DNA of 64,000 nucleotides from JALYUA01 sp038229875. Its GTDB lineage: Bacteria; Acidobacteriota; Thermoanaerobaculia; UBA5066; Gp7-AA6. Below are positions 16,367 through 24,374 of the stretch, one piece after another; the first letter of the stretch is position 1; the number at the start of each line of letters is the position of its first letter. A program made the translations under genes and the position numbers. Location of the stretch: the NCBI GenBank assembly GCA_038229875.1, contig JBBROA010000001.1, positions 76,037-140,036 of the forward strand, read 5' to 3'. Below the pieces are notes generated by a model, which was not told the DNA's origin, ran no database searches, and worked only from the letters and a program-made list of their open reading frames with translations.

Positions 16367-17333
16367 CCACGGCGCGGAGCACCGTTTCGGGAGGGATCAG
16401 CCGCAGGCACTCGTGCGCATACGGACACTCCTTCAGGAAACAGGGCGAGCAAAAGACGTAGCGGTCGAGCACGCGGGAGGGAGAGCCCGTCGGTCCGGTG
16501 CGTCCCGGATCCGTCGGTCCGAAGAGGGCGACGACCGGAGTTCCGACGGCGGCCGCAAGGTGCATCGGCCCGGAATCGTTCGCGACGGCGACTCGAGCGC
16601 GGGCGAGAAGCGCCGCGAGCGCGAGAGGATCGAGGTCCGCGCCGAGCACCGGTACGGCGAATCCCGCGGCAAGGACCGCTTCCGCGGCAATCGCCTCTTC
16701 TCCCGGCCCGATCACGATTCCTGAGGCGGCGCCCGAATCGCGCAGGAGGGCGGCGAGGCGTCCCCAGTGGGCGGGCGGCCATCTCTTGGTCCAGGAGAAC
16801 GCGGCGCCCGGCGCCATCAGGACGGCGCCCTCGCGCGGCAGACCGGCGGCGGAAAGCGCCGCGTCCGCGAGAGTGACGGCAGCTTCCGGCAGGGGAAGCC
16901 GGGGCGCGGAGAAATCGGGAGCGATCCCGGCGGCCTCGAGGAGCGAGTCGTAATCCCGCAGCTGGTGCGACGTCCCGGGCGGCGGCGCGAGCGCGCGCGT
17001 CAACAGTGCGCCGCGCGCGTCGGTCGCAAACCCGATCCTGTCCGGAATCGCGGCGAGAAAGGGCGCGAGCGCGGACCGGAAGGAATTCGGGAGAAGCCAG
17101 GCCGAAGCGAGCCGCCGCCGCCGCAGGGCAACCGCGTCCGCGAGGACGCTCGAACGTCGCTCGAGCACCTCCACCCCCGTCAGGGCGCCGAGAATCGCAC
17201 CCGGGCCGCGCCTCGCGAGAGCGGTGACGCGCCCGCCGGGCTGCGCGGCCTGGAGCGCGCGCACGAACGGGATCGCCATCACCGCGTCGCCGAGCCAGTT
17301 CGGCGCGACGATCAGGACGGACCCCGGAGTCAT
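16344..17333 (-). CDS. waaF: LPS heptosyltransferase II-like
   Basis: The 329-residue family-9 glycosyltransferase adds the second heptose to the LPS inner core. The N-terminus SVLIVAPNWLGDAVMAIPFV is characteristic of WaaF, as are NDSGPMHLAAAVGTPVVA, ALFGPTDP and the Cys-rich tail CSPCFLKECPYAHECL. The start is fixed by an ATGA overlap with the acyltransferase stop (17330-17333). The stop codon and the last four residues are encoded by the CCCCTAA repeat, so the C-terminus may have been rewritten by repeat expansion. It is the last gene of the waaA-lpxK-acyltransferase-waaF operon. Confidence 0.92.
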   Translation of the reverse strand: MTPGSVLIVAPNWLGDAVMAIPFVRALQAAQPGGRVTALARRGPGAILGALTGVEVLERRSSVLADAVALRRRRLASAWLLPNSFRSALAPFLAAIPDRIGFATDARGALLTRALAPPPGTSHQLRDYDSLLEAAGIAPDFSAPRLPLPEAAVTLADAALSAAGLPREGAVLMAPGAAFSWTKRWPPAHWGRLAALLRDSGAASGIVIGPGEEAIAAEAVLAAGFAVPVLGADLDPLALAALLARARVAVANDSGPMHLAAAVGTPVVALFGPTDPGRTGPTGSPSRVLDRYVFCSPCFLKECPYAHECLRLIPPETVLRAVEGLGVRG

Positions 17334-18325
17334 CCGGCTTCGCCCTCGCCGGCCGGACGGGTGCGCCACCGGTTGTGGATCCACAGCCATGCCTCGGGCG
17401 CGCGGCGGACGGCGGCCTCGGTGATGGCCATGTAACGGGCCGTGGCGAGGCGGACGCGCTCCTCCCGCGTCGGCGCTGTTTCGAACTCGGACGCGAGGAC
17501 GGGGGCCTGAAACTCGAGACGGTAACGTCCCGACCCGAGCGGCCATGCAAAGGCCGGCACGATCGCGGCGTCGGTCTTCATCTGGAGGAGAGCGAGGGAA
17601 GGAGACGTCGCGGCGAGCCTCCCGAAAAACGGGACGAAGACTCCCTCGCCGGGAAGGACGTTCTGGTCGATCAGGATGGCGACCGTGCGTCTTTCGCGCA
17701 GCGCCCGCAGGATTTCGCGCGCCGCCTCCTTCTTCCGGATGATCCGGTTTCCGAACCGGGTGCGTCGGCTCGCGAGCTCCCCTTCGAGCAGAGCGTTGTC
17801 GAGCGGGCGCGCGATAGAGGAAATCGGCTCGCCGAGCATCCCGGCACGCAGAGCGCCGAGCTCCCAGCTTCCGAAGTGCGCCGACAGGAGGAAGACGCCC
17901 TTGCCGCGCGCCCGCGCGGCTTCGAGGTGCTCGCGACCGTCAACGGCGATGCGCTCCTCGATCTCTTCCCGGGAAAACCTCAGCGAGTCGAGGAACTCGA
18001 GGAACACCGTCCCGAAGTTCTCGACACTCCGCCTTGCGAGAGAAGCGATCTCTCCGGCGGGCAGATCCGGGAACGCGAACGACAGGTTCGCCTCGAGAAT
18101 CCGCCGGCGGGACGGCGCGAGAGAGACGTAGAGGCGAGCGAGGCGGGCGCCGGCGCGCGAAGCGGTCTCGGGCCCGCGGCGGGAGAGCCACCGCGCCGCT
18201 GCCGCGAACACCGTGTGCTCGAGGCGGTCGCGCGCGGCCGACCGGCCGCGGCGTCGCGTCGCGACCGGCGGCGGACTTTCGGAGGTCCCCCCGGGTGGAG
18301 GGGCGTCGCGCGGCGTCGAGCTCAC
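17330..18325 (-). CDS. lipid A biosynthesis acyltransferase, LpxL/HtrB family
   Basis: The 331-residue inner-membrane acyltransferase is predicted to add a secondary acyl chain to Kdo-lipid A. The HX4E catalytic motif is HFGSWE within FLLSAHFGSWELGALR, and ILIDQNVLPGEGVFVPFFG is the second conserved block. A GTG start at 18323-18325 makes a GTGA overlap with the lpxK stop. This is preferred to a longer ATG start because the extra residues would be read from inside lpxK. The N-terminal 30 residues are Pro/Arg-rich. Which acyl position it modifies cannot be determined. Confidence 0.88.
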   Translation of the reverse strand: MSSTPRDAPPPGGTSESPPPVATRRRGRSAARDRLEHTVFAAAARWLSRRGPETASRAGARLARLYVSLAPSRRRILEANLSFAFPDLPAGEIASLARRSVENFGTVFLEFLDSLRFSREEIEERIAVDGREHLEAARARGKGVFLLSAHFGSWELGALRAGMLGEPISSIARPLDNALLEGELASRRTRFGNRIIRKKEAAREILRALRERRTVAILIDQNVLPGEGVFVPFFGRLAATSPSLALLQMKTDAAIVPAFAWPLGSGRYRLEFQAPVLASEFETAPTREERVRLATARYMAITEAAVRRAPEAWLWIHNRWRTRPAGEGEAG

Positions 18326-19347
18326 GGTTGGATCCCGCTCCGGGCGGTCTCTGACCTGCCGCCAAAGAGCCGCGTCTCCACCCACGAATCGAAGGCGGGC
18401 TCATTCACGTGGACCTCGAGCCGCACCCTCAGAATCGGGAGAGAAAGCCTCCCCGCAAGCTTCACCGCGTCCTTCTCGGTCGTGACGACCGCGGCGCTTC
18501 CCGTCCGGAGCGCGGCGGACTCGATGCGCCGGACGTCCGCGTCCGTGTAGTGGTGGTGGTCGGAGAACACGAGCCAGTCCGACGGCTCGATCCCGATCGC
18601 CGCCAGGCTTTCGAGAAACGAAGCGGGCCGTGCGATGCCGCAGACGGCGAGGCAGCGCCCCGGATTTGCGGCCGGCTCTCCGGAATCTCCGGTCAGACCG
18701 TCGGGGAGAATCCCCGCGGTGAACACGGGCGCGTCCGGGTTCGCGCGCGCGACGAGGGAGAGAACGTCGGAAGTGGGTCGGCCGGCCGAGTCCCTCGTGA
18801 ACACGATGGCGTCGGCGCGTCCGAGCGCCGACAGCGGCTCCCGGAGCCGGCCGAGAGGCGGGTATTTGCCGCCGCCGAACGGATCGGCGGCGTCGAGCAG
18901 CAGAAGGTCGAGGTCCCGCCGTACGGAGAGGTGCTGGAACCCGTCGTCCAGGATGAACACGTCCGGCGCGAACTCTTCCGCGGCGCGGGCGGCGTCCGCC
19001 CGGCGCGGCGCCACGACGACGATCGCGCCCGGGAGCCGCCGAGCGAGCAGGACCGGCTCGTCGCCTCCCTCGTCGGGCGCGACGAGGGGGCCCGCGCCTG
19101 ATGACACGACGACGACCTCGCGCGAGCGCCTGCCGTATCCCCTCGAGAGAATCGCGGGGCGCCGCCCCTCGGAAAGAAATCGCGCGGCCAGGTGCAGCAC
19201 GAATGGGGTCTTCCCGGTACCGCCGACCGTCAGGTTGCCCACCGAGACGACCGGCCTCGAGAGCCGGACCGAGGACGAGCGGCCCGACGCGTAGCGCCGC
19301 GCTCGCGCTTCGAGGATCCCGTCGTAGAGCGCGGACAGCGGCCTCAT
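18322..19347 (-). CDS. lpxK: tetraacyldisaccharide 4'-kinase
   Basis: The 341-residue membrane-associated P-loop kinase phosphorylates the 4' position of the lipid A disaccharide. The Walker A is VGGTGKTP in SVGNLTVGGTGKTPFVLHLA. The conserved ILSRGYGR and the DDGFQHL motif, containing the catalytic Asp region, are present. Length and N-terminus (MRPLSALYDGILEARARRY) match LpxK. It overlaps waaA upstream (ATGA, 19344-19347) and the acyltransferase downstream (GTGA), so the four genes form one operon. Confidence 0.95.
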   Translation of the reverse strand: MRPLSALYDGILEARARRYASGRSSSVRLSRPVVSVGNLTVGGTGKTPFVLHLAARFLSEGRRPAILSRGYGRRSREVVVVSSGAGPLVAPDEGGDEPVLLARRLPGAIVVVAPRRADAARAAEEFAPDVFILDDGFQHLSVRRDLDLLLLDAADPFGGGKYPPLGRLREPLSALGRADAIVFTRDSAGRPTSDVLSLVARANPDAPVFTAGILPDGLTGDSGEPAANPGRCLAVCGIARPASFLESLAAIGIEPSDWLVFSDHHHYTDADVRRIESAALRTGSAAVVTTEKDAVKLAGRLSLPILRVRLEVHVNEPAFDSWVETRLFGGRSETARSGIQP

Positions 19348-20633
19348 GGCGAAATCGCCTGCCGCGCGGCCGGTCCGAGGAGCGGGAGGACGAGGTCCGC
19401 CGTCCGGGCGACCGCCCCGCGGCTGGCGACCACGGCCCGGCTGGCCGCTTCGCCCCGGCGGGCGAGCCCGTCCGGGTCCGAGAGCGCCGCCGTGATCACC
19501 TGCGACAGCCCCGCGGCGTCGGGAACAACCTCTAGGATCCCGAGCGCGATTCCGTCACGGACGACATCTGCGAAGTTGCCCGTGTGCGGGCCGACGATCA
19601 CGGGGACTCCTGCGGCCCACGCTTCGATCGGATTGTGTCCGCCGGTGGCAACGAGGCTCCCGCCGATGAACGCGAGACGGGCTTCGCGGTAGAGCGAGGA
19701 GAGCTCGCCGATCGAATCCAGCAGATAGACGGCGCCCGCGCCATCGGGAGCGGAGGCCGGGCCGGCTGGAACGGAGCGGCGGAGCAACGTGTGACCGGAG
19801 GTGGACACGAGCGCCGCGACGGCCTCGAACCGCTCCGGCCGGCGGGGCGCGAGGACTAAGAGCGGGCGGCGCTCGGGGGCGATGCTCCGCCACGCGGCGA
19901 GAACGATTTCCTCCTCGCCCGGGCCGGTCGACGCGGCGACGAACACGGGCCGTCCGCCTGCGGCGGAAGAGAGCCGGAGGGCGTCGGCAAACGGAGGCGC
20001 GGCAGGGAGGTCGTATTTGACGTTGCCCGTCACGAACACCCGGTCCGCGCGCGCGCCGAGCCGTTCGACTCGCGCGGCGTCTTCGCGGGTCTGCATCGCG
20101 AAGAGCGCCACCCGGGAGAGCACGCGTGAGAAGGCGCGGCCGGCCAGTCGGTAACGGGAAAAGGAGCGCTCCGAGAGGCGGCCGTTGACGAGCGCCACCG
20201 GGATGTTGCGGCGCGCCGCGCGATCCAGAAACAGGGGCCAGATCTCCGTCTCGGTCAGCAGGATGAGCCCGGGCCGAACGGCCGCGAGTGCCCGCTCGAC
20301 CGGACCGGCGAGGTCCAGCGGAAAGGCGAAGGAGGCCACGTCGGCCGGAAGCGACCTCCGGGCCATTTCCGCGCCCGCGGCGGTCGTTACGGATAGCCCG
20401 AGACGCCGGCCGGGCGTCTTTCTGGCGAGCTCCGCCAGCAGGTTGCGGGCGACCCCGACCTCGCCGACGGAAACCGCGTGGACCCAGATGCCCCCATCGA
20501 GATCCGGCGGGGTTCCGAACCCGAGACGCCCCGGCAGGTCTCCCATTTTCCGGATCCCCAGGGCGGAGCGCAGGAGGGCCCAGGGAGCGTAAACGACGAG
20601 GGCGAGGACAGACAGCGCGCGGTAGAGGAGCAA
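19344..20633 (-). CDS. waaA: 3-deoxy-D-manno-octulosonic acid (Kdo) transferase
   Basis: The 429-residue GT30 enzyme transfers Kdo from CMP-Kdo to lipid IVA on the inner membrane. An N-terminal hydrophobic anchor (LYRALSVLALVVYAPWALL) is followed by the family motif GGIWVHAVSVGEV. The region continues with LLTETEIWPLF, and the C-terminal domain carries FVAASTGPGEEE and AFIGGSLVATGGHNPIEA. It is the first gene of the lipid A operon. About 270 bases separate it from the divergent sigma factor gene. Confidence 0.95.
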   Translation of the reverse strand: MLLYRALSVLALVVYAPWALLRSALGIRKMGDLPGRLGFGTPPDLDGGIWVHAVSVGEVGVARNLLAELARKTPGRRLGLSVTTAAGAEMARRSLPADVASFAFPLDLAGPVERALAAVRPGLILLTETEIWPLFLDRAARRNIPVALVNGRLSERSFSRYRLAGRAFSRVLSRVALFAMQTREDAARVERLGARADRVFVTGNVKYDLPAAPPFADALRLSSAAGGRPVFVAASTGPGEEEIVLAAWRSIAPERRPLLVLAPRRPERFEAVAALVSTSGHTLLRRSVPAGPASAPDGAGAVYLLDSIGELSSLYREARLAFIGGSLVATGGHNPIEAWAAGVPVIVGPHTGNFADVVRDGIALGILEVVPDAAGLSQVITAALSDPDGLARRGEAASRAVVASRGAVARTADLVLPLLGPAARQAISP

Positions 20634-20902
20634 GGGCTAGGAGATTAGCGCAGCCACCGCGTGGCGGAGGCGCAGCTCTGCTCCCTCGCCCCGGGCGCGG
20701 GGAGTGTAGGGACAGGGAGAGGTTCGAGTCAGGGTCGCAGGTGGAACAAGCCGTCAAGCCGTGCCCGTCGAAGTTCGAGAGAAAGACGGCCCCGAGACCC
20801 GATCCTCCGGCTCGTGATGGAAGCCCCGCGGCAGCCGGGGGACCGTCGATATGCGTTCCCGGCTATCGCGCGGTCATGATTTCCCTTACACTCCAACGAG
20901 TT

Positions 20903-21607
20903 ATGTCCTGGAGAAAACTCCCAACGGGCGGCGGCGGCGATCCGTATAAACCGCCGATGGAGCTCGTCTACAGCGAAGTGCGCCTCCGGCAGGAATCGGC
21001 GGAGCTGTCCGACCGCGATCTGGCGCTGGCCGCCCGGTCGGGCGACATGGTGTCTTTCGAGGCGCTCGTCACCCGGAAGACCCCGGCCGTGGTCTCCGTC
21101 GCGCGGAGGATCGTCTCCGACCCCGAGGACGCCCGCGACGTCGCCCAGATGGTCTTTCTCCGCGTCTGGGAGCAGCTCGAGCGCTATGACGCGACTTACT
21201 CCTTCAACACCTGGATCTACCGCATCACCACGAACCTCTCGATCGACTTTCTGCGCAGCTCCCGCAGCCGCGAGAAGGCGCACGGGGCGACCCTCCACCT
21301 GGTCCGCCAGCGGGAAGAGGCCACGGGTACAGAAACGTCCCGCGCGGCCGAACACGACGAGATGGCGCGGCTCTTCCGGGAGGCGAGCGAGCGGCTGACC
21401 GGCAAGCAGAAGGCCGCGTTCGTGCTCCGGGAAATGGAAGACAAGGACACCGACGAAATTGCCCGCATCCTCGGGTGCGGCGAATCCACCGTCCGCAATC
21501 ACCTCTTCAACGCGCGCCGCATCCTCCGCAAGGAGATCGAGAAGATCTGCCCCGGGTTTCTTCGCGCCCGCCGCGGGACAGGCCCGAAGAAAAAGGGAAA
21601 GCCATGA
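20903..21607 (+). CDS. ECF-type RNA polymerase sigma factor
   Basis: Sigma2 is seen in LVTRKTPAVVSVARRIVSDP, DVAQMVFLRVWEQL and NTWIYRITTNLSIDFLRS. Sigma4 is seen in LTGKQKAAFVLREMEDKDTDEIARILGCGESTVRNHLFNARR. ATGs occur in frame at 20876, 20903 and 20957. 20903 is chosen for a weak AACGAG upstream, giving 234 residues. A basic tail (GPKKKGKP) closes the protein. It overlaps the anti-sigma gene by ATGA, so the pair is co-made. Its targets are unknown; the secretion operon immediately downstream is the obvious candidate. Confidence 0.9.
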   Translation: MSWRKLPTGGGGDPYKPPMELVYSEVRLRQESAELSDRDLALAARSGDMVSFEALVTRKTPAVVSVARRIVSDPEDARDVAQMVFLRVWEQLERYDATYSFNTWIYRITTNLSIDFLRSSRSREKAHGATLHLVRQREEATGTETSRAAEHDEMARLFREASERLTGKQKAAFVLREMEDKDTDEIARILGCGESTVRNHLFNARRILRKEIEKICPGFLRARRGTGPKKKGKP

Positions 21608-22278
21608 CCGCGGTCTGCGAGCGGACCCGCACCGGGTTCGACGGGTATCTCGACGAATCGCTCTCGCGCGAGGAGCGGTCCGCCGTCCGCGAGCACCTCG
21701 CCGGATGCGCAGCCTGCCGGCGGGAAGCGTCGGAGCTCGATCCGGCGCTCCTCTTCGCGACTCTCCCGGCCGAGCGCGTCTCGGACGCCGACGCCGCGCG
21801 GATCTTAGACGGCGTTCGCGCCGGGATCGCGCTGAAAACGGCGGAGCGCCGCGTCCGGCCCGCGCCACGGCACGGAAAGCGGATTGGGGCGACGGCGGCC
21901 GCGGTCGCGGCGGCCGTGTTGATTGCGTTGACGCTTTCGAGCCCCTCTCCGCGGCGCCTCGAGCTCGCGCGCGGAGCGGCCTTCCCAGCGCCGGCGCCGG
22001 CGCCGTCGCGCGCGGCCGGCCCGCAGGGAAGGTCGCTCCCGACAAACGCAAGCGCAAGCGCAAGCGCAAGCGCGGCGAACGCCGGGGCGGGCGGTGCAGA
22101 AGATTCAGCCGCCGCAATTGGGGGTCCGGCGGCAACCGCGCGTCCTTTCTCTCCGTTCGCGGAGGCCAGCGCGCCCGGTCGACAGAAGGTTCCTGCCGAC
22201 GCGACCATCTATGACTGGAACCCGGGCGGCGGACAGCCGCGCGTGGTCTGGATCGTGGACCGGTCGCTCGACATTTGA
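21604..22278 (+). CDS. zf-HC2 anti-sigma factor-like membrane protein
   Basis: The 224-residue protein begins with an anti-sigma zinc finger: H in REHLAGCAACRRE with a CxxC, typical of zf-HC2/ZAS domains. A single membrane helix (IGATAAAVAAAVLIALTL, about residues 99-116) follows. The rest is an Ala/Pro/Ser-rich probable periplasmic region. A hexamer microsatellite (GCAAGC units near 22044-22075) encodes an ASASASASA run that could vary in length. The overlap with the sigma gene supports a sequestration role. The C-terminus TIYDWNPGGGQPRVVWIVDR is unlike a common domain and may be the sensory part. Confidence 0.85.
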   Translation: MTAVCERTRTGFDGYLDESLSREERSAVREHLAGCAACRREASELDPALLFATLPAERVSDADAARILDGVRAGIALKTAERRVRPAPRHGKRIGATAAAVAAAVLIALTLSSPSPRRLELARGAAFPAPAPAPSRAAGPQGRSLPTNASASASASAANAGAGGAEDSAAAIGGPAATARPFSPFAEASAPGRQKVPADATIYDWNPGGGQPRVVWIVDRSLDI

Positions 22279-22399
22279 TTTGACGGAAACGGGACGGCGG
22301 GCGGCGAGGTCTCCCCGGGGAATGTACCGGAAGCCATAAAGCCTCCCGACCTTTGCGGCCCCGTCGTTCCGCCACCGGGCGGAAGCCGGGTTTTCTTGC
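22279..22399 (+). other. 121-base structured leader before the secretin-like gene
   Basis: No gene is visible. The RNA could fold: GGTCTCCCCGGGG is near-palindromic and CCGGAAGCC / GCGGAAGCCGGG blocks occur in its 3' half, followed by a T-rich GGGTTTTCTTGCG just before the GTG start. AAAGCCTCCCGACC ... AGCCGGGTT faintly recalls the 3' half of cyclic-dinucleotide (GEMM) riboswitches, but the conserved 5' core is missing. It may be an attenuator or simple 5' leader. Confidence 0.25.
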
Positions 22400-23125
22400 G
22401 TGAGAAAAAAGACTGCCTCCTTCGCGGCCCTCGTGGCCTTCGCGCTCGTCGCGTTTCCGCTCCTCGCGGCGGAAGAAGCCTCTGTCCGCGTGTTCGTCCT
22501 GAAGTACAAGCGCGTCGAGGAAGCCGCGCTCCTGATCCGTCCGCATCTCTCCGAAGCGGCGTCGATCACTCTGACGTCCCGTTTGAACGCAATGACGATT
22601 ACGGATCGCGAGTCGAACCTCAAGACCGTCGGGAAAGTCCTGGCGGAATTCGACTCGCCTCCGCGCGGCTTCAACTTCGCGGTGAAGCTCGTACGGGCCC
22701 GCGCCGACGTTCCCGCGGGGTCGATGGCGGCGGAGATCGGCGGCCTCGGCGCGAAATTGAAGTCGATGTTCCAGTTCAACGACTACACCCTGATCGACTC
22801 CGCGCTCATCCGCGGCACCGAAGGACGGCCCGTGTCCTACCGGCTCGGAGAGGAATACGTGTTGACCTTCTCGATCGGACCCGTCGGCACCGGTGACGAG
22901 CTCCTGCTGTCGCCGATCTCTCTTTCGCGCCTGAAGAAGAACGAGCAGGGGCGCACGGTGCCCGTGCCGCTGTACCGCGCCTCGGTGCCCGTCTCGCTCA
23001 ACCAGACCCTCGTGCTCGGCGCCTCGAGAGACGAAGCGTCGAAGAACGCCCTGATCCTGATCCTGCTCGTCCAGGAGGCCGCCCACCCGGGCTCGACCGG
23101 CGGCAAGACCGTCGAGAAGCGGTGA
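22400..23125 (+). CDS. exported secretin N-domain-like protein
   Basis: The 241-residue protein starts at GTG. A signal peptide (residues 1-23, MRKKTASFAALVAFALVAFP) ends near LLAAEE. Residues 27-90 (VRVFVLKYKRVEEAALLIRP, TSRLNAMTITD, KVLAEFD) have the pattern of the short NolW/secretin N-domain that normally stacks in the periplasmic ring of a secretin. No secretin pore follows. The C-terminal half (residues 90-225) is beta-rich and unrecognised. At the head of the secretion operon it may be a periplasmic accessory of the secretin at 28805. This is inference. Confidence 0.65.
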   Translation: MRKKTASFAALVAFALVAFPLLAAEEASVRVFVLKYKRVEEAALLIRPHLSEAASITLTSRLNAMTITDRESNLKTVGKVLAEFDSPPRGFNFAVKLVRARADVPAGSMAAEIGGLGAKLKSMFQFNDYTLIDSALIRGTEGRPVSYRLGEEYVLTFSIGPVGTGDELLLSPISLSRLKKNEQGRTVPVPLYRASVPVSLNQTLVLGASRDEASKNALILILLVQEAAHPGSTGGKTVEKR

Positions 23126-23156
23126 AGAGGTAAAGGGGTGAAGAGGTGAGCAGGTA

Positions 23157-24374
23157 ATGCCGCAGTTTTCGATCAAGGCCGGGTGGCCGGACGGGAGCGT
23201 CGGAGACGAGGCGGTCCTCGCGGCGGACGCGGGGGCGGCGCGATCTGAGATCGAACGCCGCGGCGGCCACGTGTTCGAAGTCACCCGACAGGGCGGCCTT
23301 TCGCTCGCGAGCCGCACCGCGCGCAAGTCCCGCGGCAGGGTCAAGATGCGCGACTTTCTCCTCTTCAACCAGGAAATGATCGCGCTCTTGAAAGCCGGAC
23401 TTCCGGTCGTGCGCTCGTTCGAGGTCCTTTTAGAGCGCCAGGAAAGCCCGACGCTGCGCCGCGTCCTGACCGACGTGCGAGACCGCGTGAACTCCGGCGC
23501 CTCGCTCTCGGACGCCTTCGCCGCGCAGGGCGACACCTTTCCGAGGCTCTACTGGACGTCGCTGAAAGCGGGGGAGAAGAGCGGCGAGATCGAGACGGTC
23601 CTGCGCCGCTACCTCCAGTACCAGAAGACGGTGATGGGCCTCGCGCGGAAGGTGGTCTCGACCCTCGTCTATCCCGCGATCCTGATCGTCCTTTCGGTCG
23701 TGCTGATCGGGATCCTGATGACGTTCGTGATCCCGCGGTTCTCGGAGTTCTTCGGCGACTTCGGGGCCGAGCTGCCCCTTTTGACCCAGGTCGTGATCGG
23801 GATCGCCACGTTCCTCCGGCGCAACGTCCTGTTCATCACCGGCGGGCTCGTCGTCGGCGGCTTCTTCGTCTTCCGCTGGTTGAAGTCCGCATCGGGGCGG
23901 GAGATCCGGGATGCGCTGTTTCTCCGGGTCCCGGTGGTCGGCGGAATTATGCGTCGCTTCGCGATCAGCCAGTTCACCCGCAGCCTCGCCACGCTGCTCG
24001 GAGGCGGGACGCCTCTCGTCCCCGCGCTCGAGAACTCCTCCGACGCGATCGGCAACCGATTCGTGTCGCGGCGAGTCCACGACGTCGTCGCGCGGGTCCG
24101 CGAGGGGGGCCAGCTCTGGCGCAGCCTCGAGCTGACCGGCATCTTCACCAACCTGACCCTGGAGATGATCAAGGTCGGCGAGGAATCGGGGGCGCTCGAG
24201 GAAATGTTGACGTCGGTTTCGGACTTCTACGACGAGGAGATCGACATGCTGCTCGCGAGGGTCGTTTCCTTCGTCGAGCCGGCGATCTTAGTCGGCATGG
24301 GGCTCGTCATCATGACGATCCTCCTGTCGGTGTACCTGCCGATCTTCCGGATCATGTCGCAGATCAAGGGGTGA
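23157..24374 (+). CDS. gspF: type II secretion/pilus platform protein
   Basis: The 405-residue GspF/PilC-family polytopic inner-membrane protein has two T2SSF repeats. The first is marked by LLFNQEMIALLKAGLPVVRS, and the second by QFTRSLATLLGGGTPLVPALE. Membrane helices include VVSTLVYPAILIVLSVVLIG and the C-terminal ILVGMGLVIMTILLSVYLPI. It differs clearly from pilC at 7611, so the genome has two motor-platform pairs. The 31-base gap before it is a degenerate GAGGTAA/GGGGTGA/GAGGTGA string. The stop overlaps the next gene's GTG. Confidence 0.93.
   Translation: MPQFSIKAGWPDGSVGDEAVLAADAGAARSEIERRGGHVFEVTRQGGLSLASRTARKSRGRVKMRDFLLFNQEMIALLKAGLPVVRSFEVLLERQESPTLRRVLTDVRDRVNSGASLSDAFAAQGDTFPRLYWTSLKAGEKSGEIETVLRRYLQYQKTVMGLARKVVSTLVYPAILIVLSVVLIGILMTFVIPRFSEFFGDFGAELPLLTQVVIGIATFLRRNVLFITGGLVVGGFFVFRWLKSASGREIRDALFLRVPVVGGIMRRFAISQFTRSLATLLGGGTPLVPALENSSDAIGNRFVSRRVHDVVARVREGGQLWRSLELTGIFTNLTLEMIKVGEESGALEEMLTSVSDFYDEEIDMLLARVVSFVEPAILVGMGLVIMTILLSVYLPIFRIMSQIKG

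Noticed and set aside
22279..22399. Confident call of a cyclic-dinucleotide riboswitch
   Set aside because: Only short 3'-side strings match; the conserved 5' core and GACGCAAAGCC element are missing, so it is kept as a weak observation only.
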